Positions 1 to 13,005 of a stretch of DNA of 64,000 nucleotides are shown here, in pieces. The DNA is from Cannabis sativa (lineage: Eukaryota > Streptophyta > Magnoliopsida > Rosales > Cannabaceae). A program made the translations under genes and the position numbers. How positions within the stretch are numbered: position 1 is the first letter of the stretch; the number at the start of each line of letters is the position of its first letter. The stretch is taken from assembly GCF_029168945.1 (NCBI RefSeq), contig NC_083607.1:31729257-31793256 (forward strand), given 5' to 3'. The notes beneath the pieces were generated by a model that did no database searches, had not been told where the DNA came from, and was given only the letters and a program-made list of their open reading frames with translations.

Positions 1-234
1 ATCTTAGAAAAGTAGTATTTGTTTGAACAAACACTTTCTTATCTATTGACAATGGGATGGTCCACCCCTAATCACTTAGAAAAGCTAACAAACCATGGTT
101 AATAGTTCTAACTTTTCTTAAGATTTTGATTAGGTCATCCATGAATCTAGTAATGATTTATATTAAGTATACAACCATTACATCATTCTGAAAATTGTAT
201 TACCATAGAAGGAATTAGGCAACGACTAGTAACT

Positions 235-520
235 AATCATCAACATGCAACTCGAAATTTCTGGGGAGGTAAGTTTGGATATAATTCAAAAATCAAATTA
301 ATGATCTTTGAACTGCATATCTACTAACTATTTCTCCACCCCTATCAGTTCGCAAGATCTTTAACCACTTACCTTAATGGTTTTAACCATTGCTAGAAAT
401 TAATGAAATTTTTCAAACATTTCAAATTTCTTTGCATAAGGTATAATCTAGAGTGATCGTTTTAAGAATACAACGAAAAACTCATATCCACCCCTGAATG
501 TACATCCATCTGCGAATGAG
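235..520 (-). pseudogene. Integrase relic of copy A
   Basis: In an otherwise stop-filled stretch the minus strand at 332-361 reads KILRTDRGGE, the hallmark around the second catalytic aspartate of copia integrases. Downstream in another frame comes MQFKDH, a stop codon, then IDF. Upstream fragments resemble the part of the core before it (YLMQ-type and FEKF-type segments). Copies B, F and H carry the same relic in the same place with the same stop, so the damage is ancestral. It cannot encode a working enzyme. Confidence 0.7.
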
Positions 521-1520
521 ATGAACTACTTTCAGTGGATATAGGCATATTAACTCTTTGCAGAGATTGATCTTGTCAAATCCACTATGAACAAGATATA
601 AATGCAATAGATTAAAAAAAATGTGGTAGTGTCTATGATGACATAAGTTTAGTTACATCAAAGAGTTCTTAGAATACTGCAAGTGGATCCTGGTCACAGA
701 ATACCTAACTCATATTCCATACAGTTTTAATCCATTAATAGAATAAGGATATTAAACACTTGAGAAAGTGTAACTGTATTGTATTCTGGAATTAGAAATA
801 TAAGAAAATTTCTGTTTGGATTCTAAAATTAAAGTCAAAGACTTAAATTCAACCAAATATAATGAGTAATTCTTTCTTGGACCACCACTACTAATACAAA
901 CTCTAAGTCAGATTTGCCCATACAAGTAGGAGATTTCTAAGATTGAGGATTTTTATCAATTGGGAATAGAATTTCGGGATTATAATCATATGCGTCATTT
1001 AATTTCTTAAGAGAAAATATAATGACATGAAATGATTTATAGACCATTCATCCAATGATATGTTTTGAAGCTAATTCGAAATGAATAAGCTAAGAGGAAT
1101 TAGGATAATTTCGTTTATAAATAAGAATCCAACGATGCTTCGATTAGCGAATGTCAAAGTAATCTTATTTATACAATCTTCTTGTTTCATATCGTAAAAA
1201 TACTAGTCTAAGGTGTCATCAATTGATGAACAGCTAGATGTCGCATATACAATATTTATCTTTCGAAATCTAACACTATTATCTATGTCTAATGGTGAAA
1301 ATCCACTAGGGATTTATCTCATTAGATAAACAAGCCAAGTTAGACCAACAATGAAGATTCGAAATTAAACTACAACTTAATAACAGAAAATAACATGGTT
1401 CAATATAAATTCATACACAATTCAGAAATTATAAACATATAGCAAGTAGGAATGACAAGTGAAAATACTAAAACTTACAATCCTAAATAATTTCCAAGGT
1501 TTTCAACAAACTGATATCAG

Positions 1521-1655
1521 TGTCCCGTTTAGGCGAGAGTCAAAGCTACCATTCATTGAATAGAGTTGTCAGCTCGTCTAAAATGTTAAACATTCTAGCA
1601 ACCTTTTATTCGATCAAGATTGGAATTCAGCGTTGTCCCGTTTAGGCGAGAGTCA
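1521..1655 (-). repeat. Paired TCTCGCCTAAACGGGACA leader motif (copy A)
   Basis: Two copies of an 18-base motif, TCTCGCCTAAACGGGACA on the minus strand, lie in 1521-1542 and 1634-1655, 113 bases apart; a third, diverged copy (CTAATCG-type) lies near 1130-1160. The same trio, with almost the same spacing, occurs in copies B, F and H, and the pair also in C. The stretch between them is equally conserved although nothing here is coding. Confidence 0.75.
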
Positions 1656-3561
1656 AGGCAATTCTATCTTATGAGCTTCCACCATTGTTTCATAATTTGC
1701 AAGTCAAGTATGGTCGCCACCATTAGGGTGATCCATACCATACAAAACACTTACAAACTACTTATCATGCGAGGTTAAACGGTGCGAAATTGCTAATGAA
1801 CGTTCCTCCATTAGGGAGGATTACTCACTAAAACAAACGCGGTGTAAAACCCACAATGGAGATCGAATATCTGAATAATAAAGCTCATTATTTAAAAAAT
1901 AGTTGTATTTTCTTTAATTCTCTTTATTTATTCTATTTATTTTAAAAAATATATTTATTTAATTAAAATTTCCAATTTAGAATGAAAAATTCTAAATATA
2001 AATTTTAATTTAATATTTATAAATTTTACTTAGATGGATATGAAAATAACATGAATTATTTCCATCTTAGTAATAATTTCCAATAAATATTTAGAAAAAT
2101 ATTCAATTTAAGTTGTTACAAAATTAATTTAAATTAATTTACAACTCAAATTTGATTTTCTATAAATATATATTGCATTTCGAAAAATTAAAGTATATAA
2201 GAATACAATTTTCGAAAAATGCATATTAAAATAAAAAATAAATCCTGGAAAAATTATTCTAATTTAATGTTGGCACAAAATTAATTAATAAAATTAATTT
2301 ACAACAAAAAATATAATTTTTCTATTTAATTAAATTTATAAGAAAAATTTCAGATATTTAAGTATGATGATGAAAATCAACTTAAATATTAATTTTCTAT
2401 TTAATTAAATATACTAGAAAAATACTTCAAGCAAAAATATCATCTATCTAGATTTTCCTTTGACTAATTAATTCAATTTCTAATAATATACTTTAATTCA
2501 GTTTATTTTAAATTAATCAATAAATGAAAAAATCATTGATTTAAGTTGATCCAAAAATTAATTAAAATAAATAATTAATATACAACTTAATCTATTTTTC
2601 AAGATAACATTCGAAATTCTAGCATTTAAGAAATGCAATTACGAATATTGATTAAGAAAATAAAGAAAAAATATATTTTGAAAATTATTTAAATTTAGTT
2701 GAAAAAATAAATTTCAACTAAAAGTAATTTTCTATTTAATTAAGTGTCATGAAAAAGAAATATTTAAGTATGATGATAAAAATCAACTTAGATATTTAAT
2801 TTTCAAATTAATAAAATGTATTAAATTCAAGAAATAAATAATTAAGTGTAGAGAAGGCTTAATTATTAATCTCTAGTTTAATACTAGGAAAAAATATACT
2901 TAAAATAAATTGTACCAAAATTAATTATATAAATAATTAATTTCACAATGTATAATATTTTCCTATTTAATATTAGAAATAATAAGTAGTCTAGAAATAA
3001 CTATCTAGAAAATATCTTATTTGACTAAGTATCTTTTCCACAAAATTTGAAAAAAAATATCTAATTTAAGTTTTATTAGAAAAATCTAGAACTTAAATAT
3101 TTTTCAAATTTAAATTTAATTAAATATCAAAAATTAAGTTGTAACCACTTAATTTGAAAATATTCCATTTTAAGTTAATATTCAAAAAGATATTAACTTA
3201 AAAAATATCTAAATAATCTTAATAACCAATGCCTAAAATTCCTCAACTTAATTTTGAAATTTGAAATTCAAAAGATATTCAGATTTAAGTTGGTTAGTTG
3301 TAGATAACTAAATATCAACTTAAATAAGAATATTTAATGAAAAATTTAAATTAATTTCCAGAAAGAATCTAGATGGTTATAATTCTATATTTAATTAAAT
3401 ACAAGAAAATACATATAGTTTAGCTTAGAATAAAAAATTCTTTAAACTATAATTTTCTTAAATTAATTTCAAAATAAATGAAATTAATTATGTTGCTAAT
3501 CAATTTTTATTAGGTTAAACTAGTTTAATTAACCTAGTACAGCCATTCAAATCAGGTAAAT

Positions 3562-3653
3562 GGGCCTTCACAATTGGGGTGGTTCATGTGAGGGGGTGCT
3601 GGGTTCAGTATGTCGTACCCACTACTATGGCTCCCAACTCTCACACAAGGCCC
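3562..3653 (-). other. Conserved leader island with closing stem (copy A)
   Basis: An island of about 92 bases with balanced base composition sits in AT-rich leader. On the minus strand it opens with GGGCCTTGTGTGAG and closes with AAGGCCC; these outer 7-mers are perfect complements and an inner GTGTGAG can pair with CTCACAT. The same block is found in B, C, F and H. It has no ORF. It may be a structured RNA element in the transcript; that is inference. Confidence 0.6.
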
Positions 3654-4439
3654 AAAAGAGAGGAATTTAACCTTAATAAGAACAACTGTTATTAATTGAA
3701 TAGGCCCAAAAACTAAATGGGCCTAAATAAATTCTATCAAGAACTATGATAATTTATTTTAGCAACAGCAACCTATATGCATCTATAATAAAATTAAACA
3801 CATAGGCTCACACAGGCACACTTTGGATGGGTCCTATCATGTTGCTAGGTCATACACAGATGAAAGAAGATTGTAAATTATACCTGTTACAAATTATTAT
3901 CTTGACCAAGGGAGCCATCAGATCATTAGATCTGGCAAAAGGTAACCATGGCTATTTGCAATCAAGTAATAATAGGTTTTGAAAACTTACAAACGAGCTA
4001 AAACACATACTCCTGCAACAGGGTTAGCTGGATAGTTGGATGTAGGATTTATTTAATTTTAAATTAAATAATTAATTTCGAAATATTATTAAAAAAGATT
4101 TTCGAAAAAAAATAAAAAAAATTTTAAAAAAAATTTCGAAAATTAATTAAATATTTAAATTTAAAATTAAACCTACAATTTTGAAAAATTAAGTTTGAAC
4201 CAACCTAAATATCATTTCAAAATTTGCTAACTACTTTTAAATTTTAAATGTTATTTTATAAATAAAAATTAAATAAAAATTAGAAAAGATAAATGAAATA
4301 TCTTTTCAGATTTTAAATTTAATTTAAATAAATAAAATAACAAAATTTAAAAGTTAGCAAAATATCTTACATCTATTTAAAATTACATGATTATAAATAT
4401 CTTATTTTAAATTTAAATAAGGTCAAAATATCTAAAAAG

Positions 4440-4555
4440 ATTTAATTTTAAAAAAAATCTTAAAAGATAAGATATAATTAAAAATATCTTAAAAGATAAG
4501 ATATTTTAAAAATATCTTAAAAGATTTTATAAATATCTTATAAAATCTGACCTTA
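4440..4555. repeat. AT-rich self-complementary repeats (copy A)
   Basis: Iterated units built on AAGATATTTT and AAAATATCTT, each nearly palindromic, so the whole block can fold on itself. The matching block in copy F lies at 57901-57970. This may be simple AT drift kept by duplication. Confidence 0.6.
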
Positions 4556-4826
4556 AATTTAAAAAAAAATAAGATATAATCAAATTTAAAAATAAGATAG
4601 ATTTTTAAGCAAGAAGATAAATACTAATTCTATTCAAATTCAAATTACACTAATATCTTGAATTAAATTTAAAAAATATTAAATTAATTCAAAAAGATAA
4701 TTAGAATTGAATTAGGAATAGTAATAGTATTAATACAAAACTATACAAAAAATTGGAAGTTAATTCCATGAAAAAGCATGAAAAATTGAAGAAAAACAAA
4801 AAATTTCGAAACTGTACGGACAGATT

Positions 4827-4836
4827 TGCGATCGCA
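4827..4836. other. TGCGATCGCA palindrome in leader (copy A)
   Basis: A perfect 10-base GC-rich palindrome about 265 bases after the PBS in an AT-rich setting. Copy F has CTGCGATCGCAG at the equivalent place. See the GC islands of copies B and H for different palindromes at the same position. Confidence 0.6.
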
Positions 4837-5099
4837 GGAACGATTTTGTCAAATCTTCAAAAAATCATAACTAATTCAAATAAAATCCAAATTAAGTTCT
4901 GTAAAAGGCTAACTTGCTTAATATTTTCCATACTATCCAATAAAAATAATTCCAGAGATAAAATCGCAATTATTTTTCACGAAAATTTACAAACATCAAT
5001 CAATCATCAAATAACACTCAATACAACATGATACCATCCAAAGAACATACAAACCATCGTTTTAAAGTCCAAATTTCTTGTAAGTAAATCAATTACCAT

Positions 5100-5112
5100 G
5101 GCTCTGAGGCCA
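5100..5112 (-). other. Primer-binding site of copy A
   Basis: Minus strand TGGCCTCAGAGCC, two bases from the LTR end. It differs at two positions from TGGTATCAGAGCC, the usual plant initiator Met-tRNA PBS seen in H, T and the Cassandra-like TRIM here. Copies C and F share the variant. Confidence 0.8.
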
Positions 5113-5114
5113 GT

Positions 5115-7006
5115 TGTTGGAAATTATTTTACCAGGATCTTAGATCTACTCACAAGTATGTTTATTAACACCCTAAATATGAACTTTCTAAAACGATGAA
5201 ATAAACACATATAAAGTTTAAGAAACCTTACATTGGGTGCAGCGGGATATAATGACTCCTTCCGTTCAGATATCTAGCCCTTGATTCCTTTCTGTAGCAG
5301 AGCATTATCAATATCTGAACCTGGATCTCTTTCTCTGAATCCTTGATGCTGAATCTCCTTTGCTGATGATCTTTCTTCACGATCTTCCTCACTAAGATTG
5401 AGGTATTGCTTGATGTGTGTGGGCACTACTCTAATCACTAAGGATTTCGAAATTCTAAGGAAGAAGAGAGAGAGTGGTCAGCTAAAGATAGGGAGAGAGA
5501 AGGCTCAGTTTTTTTCTAATTCAGAAAGTCTGAAGAAAAGTGTTATTTTCCTGAAGCCTTCACTATCTATTTATAGCATTCCACTAGGGTTAGATTTGAA
5601 TTATATGGCATTAAAATAATGAAAAAATCAACTTAAAATAGCTACATAGGTGGCCGGCCATAGCATTAGTGGATTGGGCCTTGGGCTTTGTAATTTTGCA
5701 ATTTTAACACCTTTGTATCTGATTTTTTTCAAAAATGCCAATTTCCTAATTCAAACATTTAAATGCCAATTCTAACTATTTAATAACTATAAATAATTAT
5801 TAAATAATATTTTCATTTATCATATTTATTAATTGAACCATACAAAGTATCATAATTAACAAATATGCCCCTATAAACTCTTTCTTTACAATTTCGCCCT
5901 TACTTAGTGAAAAATTCACAAATAGACATAGTCTAATTTGAGAATTATAATTGATTAATCAAAACCAATTACATGAGTCTTACAAGCAATATTATCTCAA
6001 CTAGTGGGGGGACCATGGGTCTATATTACCGAGCTTCCAATAAGTAGATCAAGAATTTAGCACTAAAATTCACTAACTTATTAATTCTTCGTTGAATCCA
6101 CGCATAGAACTTAGAATTGCACTCTCAGTATATAGAATGCTCTATATGTTCCACCATATAGACACATCATTAGTTATCCATTGTTATAATCCTAATGTGA
6201 TCAATGATCCTCTATATGAATGATCTACACTGTAAAGGGATTAGATTAGTGTTACACCCTACAATGTATTTATTCCTTAAAACACTTGACCCCGTATAAA
6301 TGATATTTCAGCTTATGTGAAATGAGTACTCCACCATTTATGTTCGTTTGGTCAAGCTCGAAGGAGATCATCCTTTGCTTACTATTCGCCAGATAGAAGC
6401 TATAGATTCCATGTTTATGCTAGCGCTCCCACTCAATTGCACTACCGTGTTCCCAAAATGTACGTATCACCCTGACCTAAAAGTATGCTTAACTAACAAA
6501 TCAAAGAACACGAATAGCCTTTCAAGATTGAGCCTAATCATAACAGGATTAAGAACATTCGATCTAGGATCAACTAGGCGATATTGACTTGAATAGATAT
6601 TACGGTAAATTTAATAAATCTAAGTCAAAGTTCAATATCGGTCCCTTATGATGCATACTCCATGCATCCAACCTGAGCTCTACTTTAACCAATGCTCTGG
6701 AAAGAACATAGCACTTCTCCAAATGCAAGTAAACTCTTTTGTAGATTATAATATCAGTAAAACCCTGTTTCTGATAAATCTAGGAAACCTTATTCACATA
6801 GTCATGTTTACTTTCCAATGTGTTGACGGCACAATAAACAGGATCAAGTATGTGAAAAGGGTTTCAGATGAATTCATACATTATGTACATATAATCATGA
6901 AATAAATCATGTGAACCATGCAACATTAAATGTTATTTCTGATCTATATTAATAAGTAAATCTGATTATATTGAAATGAGTTTTATTTAGGGCATAAAAC
7001 CCAACA
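5115..7006 (-). repeat. 5' LTR of copy A
   Basis: 1892 bases bounded by TG...CA (TGTTGG at the left edge, CCAACA at the right edge on the plus strand). The minus strand has a TATAAATA box at 5568-5575. The conserved TCTGAACGGAAGGAGTCAT-type U5 block lies toward the left end. It resembles the LTRs of F (1891 bases) and D. Short ORFs inside it are not conserved as proteins between copies. Confidence 0.9.
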
Positions 7007-7200
7007 GTGCGCGCGCGTGCTTTAGATATTTCATTGTCTGAACCCGTGCGTCTCGCCCAGGATCCTGCTACCCGCGCCCATGACTCCCTGCAAATGCCGA
7101 GCTTCCTCGGCTGGCATCCACTCGTCCGCGCGCGTAAGGCCTCTCGTGCAGCCTCCTGGGCAGCACACTCCCAAACCCGATTTTCTAGGGATTTTTCCCA
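7007..7200 (+). other. GC-rich leader island with palindromes (copy B)
   Basis: A short GC-rich patch in AT-rich sequence. It includes CCGCGCGCGTA at 7126-7136 and a GCCGAG-CTTC-CTCGGC hairpin at 7096-7111, with another GCGCGCG run at 7010-7017. Overlapping ORFs on both strands are composition artefacts: they are not conserved as protein in copy H. The position, a few hundred bases after the PBS, matches the place where retroelement RNAs often carry dimerisation or packaging hairpins. Confidence 0.55.
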
Positions 7201-8545
7201 AAAATCCGATTTTTCCAATTTTCAAACCCTAAATTTAAAATAAAATATTATTTTTAAATATATTTAAACTTAAATATCATATTTTAAATTAATAATATTT
7301 ATTTTTCAATAGATTATTATTAATTTTGATATTTTGAAGTTTAAATTTAAAAATTGATTATTTTATTTTTTAAATTATGGTCAAATTTAAAAATTTGTTA
7401 ATTTCTTTAATACTTATATATTATTTAATTATAAGATTAGATATTTTGATATTTAACATATTTTAAATTAAAAAATAAATTTATCCTTTTTATTTAAAAT
7501 ATTATATTAAAATTATCTTATATAACAAATTAAATAATTAATATATTTGAAATTAACCTAGATATTTTTATAGATATTCTAACCATAATATTTTCAAATT
7601 GAAAAGTTTGTTATTTTGTTAAATATTTAATTATTTATAAATTATACGTTTAAAATGATATTTTACTATTTTATATCATTTTACTTATTAGAAATTTATA
7701 AATTATATTTTAAATATTTAAATAACTTAGTTATTTTTGTAGAAATTTGAATATTGCTTAATTTGAGATATTTTGATATATAATTAGGATAATAATTATT
7801 TATTTGTTATTTTATTCTTAAAATAATAGTTATCTAACAATATATATTTTAAAATTGGTTTATTTCAATTTTATTAAATTATAAGATTTGAAAATGATAT
7901 TGAAGATATTTATTTTTTCAAATCATTGATCTTATTTGATATTTAATTTAATTTGATAAAAATAATTCAAATAAACCTAGATATTTTAAATTATTTTTCA
8001 TTTTTGAATTTTTAAATTTTGAGATTTTTAAGGATCATTTTAATAACCTTAAATTTTCAAAATTTAGTTGGTTAGTTTAAAAACAATAATTTAATTATAT
8101 TAGTATCTTATTTCACATGTGTTACATGGACAATGTTTGTTTAATTTTATATTGTTTATTCAGAATTTTTTTTTAACAAACCTATTATTTATTTGATCTA
8201 AATTGCTATGATTAACTTGTTGACAGATCTAATGATATGATTTTAATCATAGTCCAATTGTCAATAGATCTTATAAATAATTTGTAACAGGTAAATTTTG
8301 TACTTATTTCATCTGTGTAAACCTAGTAACAAGATAGGGCCCGTCCAAATCATTTGACCTGTGTGAGCCTATATGTTTGCTATTGGGCTTAGATGCATAT
8401 AGGAAGCCCAATTAAGTTTTACTAAGTAAATGGACTAGGTTGTTAAAATAAATTTTGACATAAGTAAATTTATTTAGGCCCAATTAGAATTGGAATTATT
8501 CATTGACTAACAATTGTTTATTTAAAGGTGAAATTCCTCTCTTTT

Positions 8546-8639
8546 GGGCCTTGTGTGAGAGTTAGGGGGCCAATAGCAGTGGGTACGACATACTGAACCC
8601 AACCCTCCCTCACATGAACTACCCCAAATGTGAAGGCCC
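8546..8639 (+). other. Conserved leader island with closing stem (copy B)
   Basis: Plus-strand counterpart of the copy A island: GGGCCTT at 8546-8552 and AAGGCCC at 8633-8639 are perfect complements enclosing the inner GTGTGAG/CTCACAT pair. No ORF. Confidence 0.6.
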
Positions 8640-10137
8640 ATTTGCATTATTTAAATAATTGTATTAAGTTAATTATCTTAGTCTAACCTAATTAAAATTG
8701 AATTAGCAACATAATTAGCTTTAAAATATATGAATTTATTTTACATTTAATATTTTAAAGTTAATTTCAGAAAAACACTTAGTTAATGATATATATTCTA
8801 GATAGTTATTTCTAGTACTAATTATATTTTCTAATATTTAATTAGGAAAATATTTTAATTTGAAAATTAATTATTTATTTTAATTAATTTTGGACCAACT
8901 TAATTATAGAATATTTCTCCTAGTATTAAATTAGAATTAATAATTAAATTTCTCTTATACTTAATTATTTAATTCTTATATTTAATACATTTAATTAAAT
9001 TGAAAATTAATATTTAAGTTGATTTCATTCTTGATACTTATATATTACTATTTTCATGATATTTAATTAAATAGAAAATTATTTTAAGTTTCAAATCTTA
9101 TTTCAGAATAACTTCAATTTGAATAATTATCAAAATATATTTTATTTTATTTTATTAATCATTTTTTTTTATATTTCGAAATTGCATTTCTTAAATGCAA
9201 GAAAATTTCAAATTTTATCTTAAAAATAGATTAAAGTTGAAAATTATTTATTTTAGTTTTGGACCAACTTAAATCAATGATTTTTTCATTTAATGATTAA
9301 TTAAAATAAATGAACTAAAATATATTATAATTAGAAAATGAATTAATTAGTCAATAAAAGTCTAGATAGATATTATCTGTTTTGCTTGAAGTATTTTTCT
9401 AGTATATTTAATTAAATAGAAAATTAATATTTAAGTTGATTTTCATCATGATACTTAAATATTTGAAATTTTTCTTAATATTTAATTAAATAGGAAAATT
9501 ATATTTTTGTTGAAATTTTTTTTATTAATTAATTTTGGGCCAACATAAAATTAAAATAATTTTTCAAGGATTTATTTTGTTTTTTAAGAGCAATTTCGAA
9601 AATTGTATTCTTATATACTTCAATTTTTCGAAATACAATATATATTTATAGAATATTAAATTTGAGTTGTAAATTAATTTAAATTAATTTTGAAACAACT
9701 TAAATTGAATAATTTTCTAAATATTTATTGGAAATTATTACTAAGATGGAAATAATTTATTTTATTTTCATATCCATCTAAGTATAATTTATAAATATTA
9801 AATTAAAATTTATATTTAGAATTTTTCATTCTAACTTGAAAATTTTAATTAAATAAATATATATTTAAAATAAATATTAGAAGAAAATACACTTTAAATA
9901 ATGAGCTTTAATCAAGAGATATTCAATCTCCATTGCTAGTTTTACATAGTTATTGTTTTAGTGAGTAATTCTCCATAATGGAGGAACGTTCATTAGCAAG
10001 TTAGTGCCATATAATCTCGAAAGATAAGCACTCTATGTAAGCATTTTATTGTAGTATGGATCACCCTAATGGTGGTGACTTTAATAAGGTTTACAAAAGT
10101 ATGAAACAATGGTGGAAGCTCATAAGATAGAATAGCC

Positions 10138-10272
10138 TTAACTCTCGCCTAAACGGATAACGCTTAATTCACATCTTGATCGAATAAAAGGTTGCTAGAA
10201 TGTTTATCATTTTATATGAGCTGACAACTCTATTTAATGGATGGTATCTTTGACTCTCGCCTAAACGGGACA
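10138..10272 (+). repeat. Paired leader motif (copy B)
   Basis: TCTCGCCTAAACGG-type motifs lie in 10138-10160 (diverged at its end) and 10251-10272 (intact), with the third variant CTCTCGCTAATCGGAGCATC near 10638. Spacing matches the other copies. Confidence 0.7.
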
Positions 10273-11159
10273 CTGATATCAGTTTGTTGAAGACCTTGGA
10301 AATTATTTAGGATTGTATCTTTTAAAATTTTCGCTTGTCATTCCTACTTGCTATTTGTTCAATAATTTCTGAATTGTGTGTGAATTTATATTGAACCATG
10401 TTACTTTCTATTATTAGTTATAGTTTAATTTTGAATTTTCATTGTTGGTCTAACTTGGCTTGTTGTTCTAATGGAACAAATCCCTAATGGATTGTCATCC
10501 ATTAAACCAACATAATAGTGTTAGATCTCGATAGATAAATATTGTAAATGCAACATCTAGTTGTTCATCAATAGATGACACCTTAGACTAGTATTTACAA
10601 TATGAAACAAGAAGATTATAAAAATAAGAATAACTTCAACTCTCGCTAATCGGAGCATCGTTGGATTCTTATTTAAATTCGAAATTATCCTTATTCCTCT
10701 TAGCTTATTCTATTTCAAATTAGCTTAAATCCTCAATCCTAGAAATCTCCTACTTGTATATGCTTGCTTTAGGAAAACTTAGAGTTAAATTAGTAGTGGT
10801 GGTCCAAGAAAGAAGAATTACTAATTATATTTCGTATAAATTTAGGTCTTTCACTTTAAATTTTAGATTCCAAATAGAGATTTTGTATATTTTTATTTCC
10901 ATAATACAATACAGTTACACTTTCACAAGTGAATAATATCCATCTTCTATCAATGGATTCAAACTGTATAAAGTATGGAGTATGAGTTTAGTATTCTGTG
11001 ACCAGGAGCCACTTACACTATTCTAAAAATTCTTTAATGTAACTAGCCTAAGTCATCATACGACAACAACCACATATTTTATAAATCTATGGCATTTGTA
11101 TCTTGTTCGTAGTGGATTTGACAAGATCATTCTCTGCAAAGAGTTTATTGCCTATATCC

Positions 11160-12620
11160 ACTGAAAATATAATCATCTCATTCGCAAATGGATGTACATT
11201 CAGGGGTGGATATGAGTTTTTGTTATATTCTTAAGATGATCACTCTAGATTTTACCTTATGCAAAGAAATTTGAAATGTTTGAAAAATTTCATGAATTTC
11301 TAGCAATGGTGAAAACCATTAAGGTAAGTGGTTCAAGATCTTGCGAACTGATAGGGGTGGAGAAATAGTTAAGAGATATGCAGTTCAAAGATCATTAAGT
11401 TGATTTTTTTGAATTATATCCAAACTTACCTCCCCAGAAATTCGATTTGCATATTGATGATTAGTTACTAGTAGTTGCCTAAGTCCTTCTAGGGATATAC
11501 CCTAAGGATAGGAAAATTTCAGAATGATGAAATGGTTGTGTACTTAGTATAAACCATTACTAGATTTATGGATGACCTAATCGTAATCTTAAGAAAAGCT
11601 AGAACTGTTAACCAAGGTTTGCATGTTTGTTAGCTATTCTAAGTGATTAGGGGTGGACCATCCCATAGTCATTAGATAAGAAAGTGTTTGTTTAAACAAA
11701 TACTACTTTTTTAAGAAAATGACTAAGTCTGAAAATAAAGTAGCAAATAAAGGAGATATTTTTCTTGATTCCAAAAGTATTCTATCATCTTATTCTACAT
11801 ATGATGATCCCACTGCCTTTGTTGTCTTAACACAACCGAAGAGGTCAACACGATTTAGTTTTACACATAATTCACGGTACCTTGTCGTAGTGGGAGAGTT
11901 TCAAGGAACTCACCCTATTATGACTTGGAAGACACTAGTGATTAAAATTTATTGTGAGTTTAAACAAGTAATGGATTGTCAAAATAAGAAACTAAGAAGA
12001 AAAGCCAAGAGAACTATGGTTAAAACCATTCATGTGGAACAACAAAAAGTTTTCTATTACAAGGACAAGAAAATAAATTTTCGTTTGTAAGTCTATTCAA
12101 TGGACTTAATAAAACGTCCTGTTCCTAGTATTATAGGTTTGAGTTTATCTAAACCTATTGCTTGTGGTATACTTGGTAATTTACTTACTCTAGCACAAGC
12201 AACTTACTTTAGTAAGATGCTGAAGCATTTTCTTTTCTAATGGCAATCTATAGAAGCTTCTCGACTTCTAGAAATAGATTTTATTTATCTAAGGAAAAGT
12301 CTCTACTATTCCAGAAAAGATAAAGCCATGAAAGAATTCCTTAAATCAACGGTGAGAGGTCTCATAATGCTTTAGTATGCCTTAGACCAGACACCTTTTG
12401 TTGAGTGGGAGTAATGAGTAGGTATCAGATTAATCCAGGAAAGAAACATTGGAAGACAATCAAGTGAATATTAAGATTAAGAAGAGGAACTATATGTTAG
12501 TCAATAAAGGGTGTATTTAATACTCTTAGACTACACCAAATCAGATTTATAGACTTGCCTTAGTGCTAGAAGGTCTGCTGATGAGATGGTGATTACTCTG
12601 GGGGTGGACTAGTGATTTTG
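11160..12620 (+). pseudogene. Decayed copia pol relic of copy B (IN, linker, RNase H)
   Basis: Several frames carry pieces of copia pol in the right order. KILRTDRGGE of the integrase core is at 11335-11364, followed by MQFKDH and a stop. A 123-codon open stretch at 11719-12090 has RYLVVVGE and CEFKQVMD, resembling the region between integrase and reverse transcriptase. After a gap that lacks the RT core, segments like VCLRPDT, MSRYQINPG and HWKTIK (about 12370-12470) match the start of the copia RNase H region. There are many stops and frameshifts. The RT active-site region is missing. The same relics occur in A, F and H. The 11719 stretch might be transcribed, but I see no sign that it is translated. 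Confidence 0.7.
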
Positions 12621-13005
12621 GAGAAGTGTAAAAACCTATCTGAAGTCCCTAAGTCTACCAGAGAGAGACTGAATGCTAAAGTTACAGGAAAGGTACTTAT
12701 TCAGTCTAAGGAAAGTTCTATACATTTTTGGCATTGTTCCAACATTTATTAACTACTAGAGTTACTTCCTGACTAACACAAAAGTAGTTGCCAAAAGTAA
12801 AGAATCATGTATCCCAAGAGAGTAGACATGTAGAGATGAATTTCACAATATCAAGGATTTTGTAATTAAGGAAATGTAATGGTGGAGGAAAGGTTGTCAG
12901 ATCCTATTACGAAGAGTATACTACACACTACACTTGATTTGTATATCAAGGTGTTGAGATTATTTGAAATGCACTTTTTGTTTTATATTAGAGCAAGTGG
13001 GAGTT

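Larger units (their letters stand above)
1..7006 (-). mobile_element. Copia-type non-autonomous LTR element, copy A (partial)
   Basis: Read on the minus strand this is 5' LTR (7006 to 5115), a PBS, then about 5.1 kb of AT-rich internal region running off the window at position 1. It is collinear with copy F at the other end of the window: base 1 corresponds to about 62405 there. No intact ORF is present. It holds the conserved leader blocks described separately and an integrase relic near 235-520. The LTR abuts the GC-rich leader of copy B at 7006/7007, so A was inserted into B; the five bases GTGCG at 7007-7011 are the expected target duplication, but the partner is outside the window. Family assignment (Angela/BARE-like Ty1/copia) rests on LTR termini, PBS, PPT and pol relics. 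Confidence 0.85.

Noticed and set aside
6348..6587. 79-codon ORF in the LTRs of A and D/F (also 55830-56069 on the other strand)
   Set aside because: Antisense to the LTR direction, and broken in other subtypes; similarity between copies is simply LTR identity.
7007..7243. Overlapping ORFs on both strands in GC-rich leader (also 39887-40171)
   Set aside because: GC-rich patch without stops; protein sequences differ between B and H in a way that does not preserve residues.
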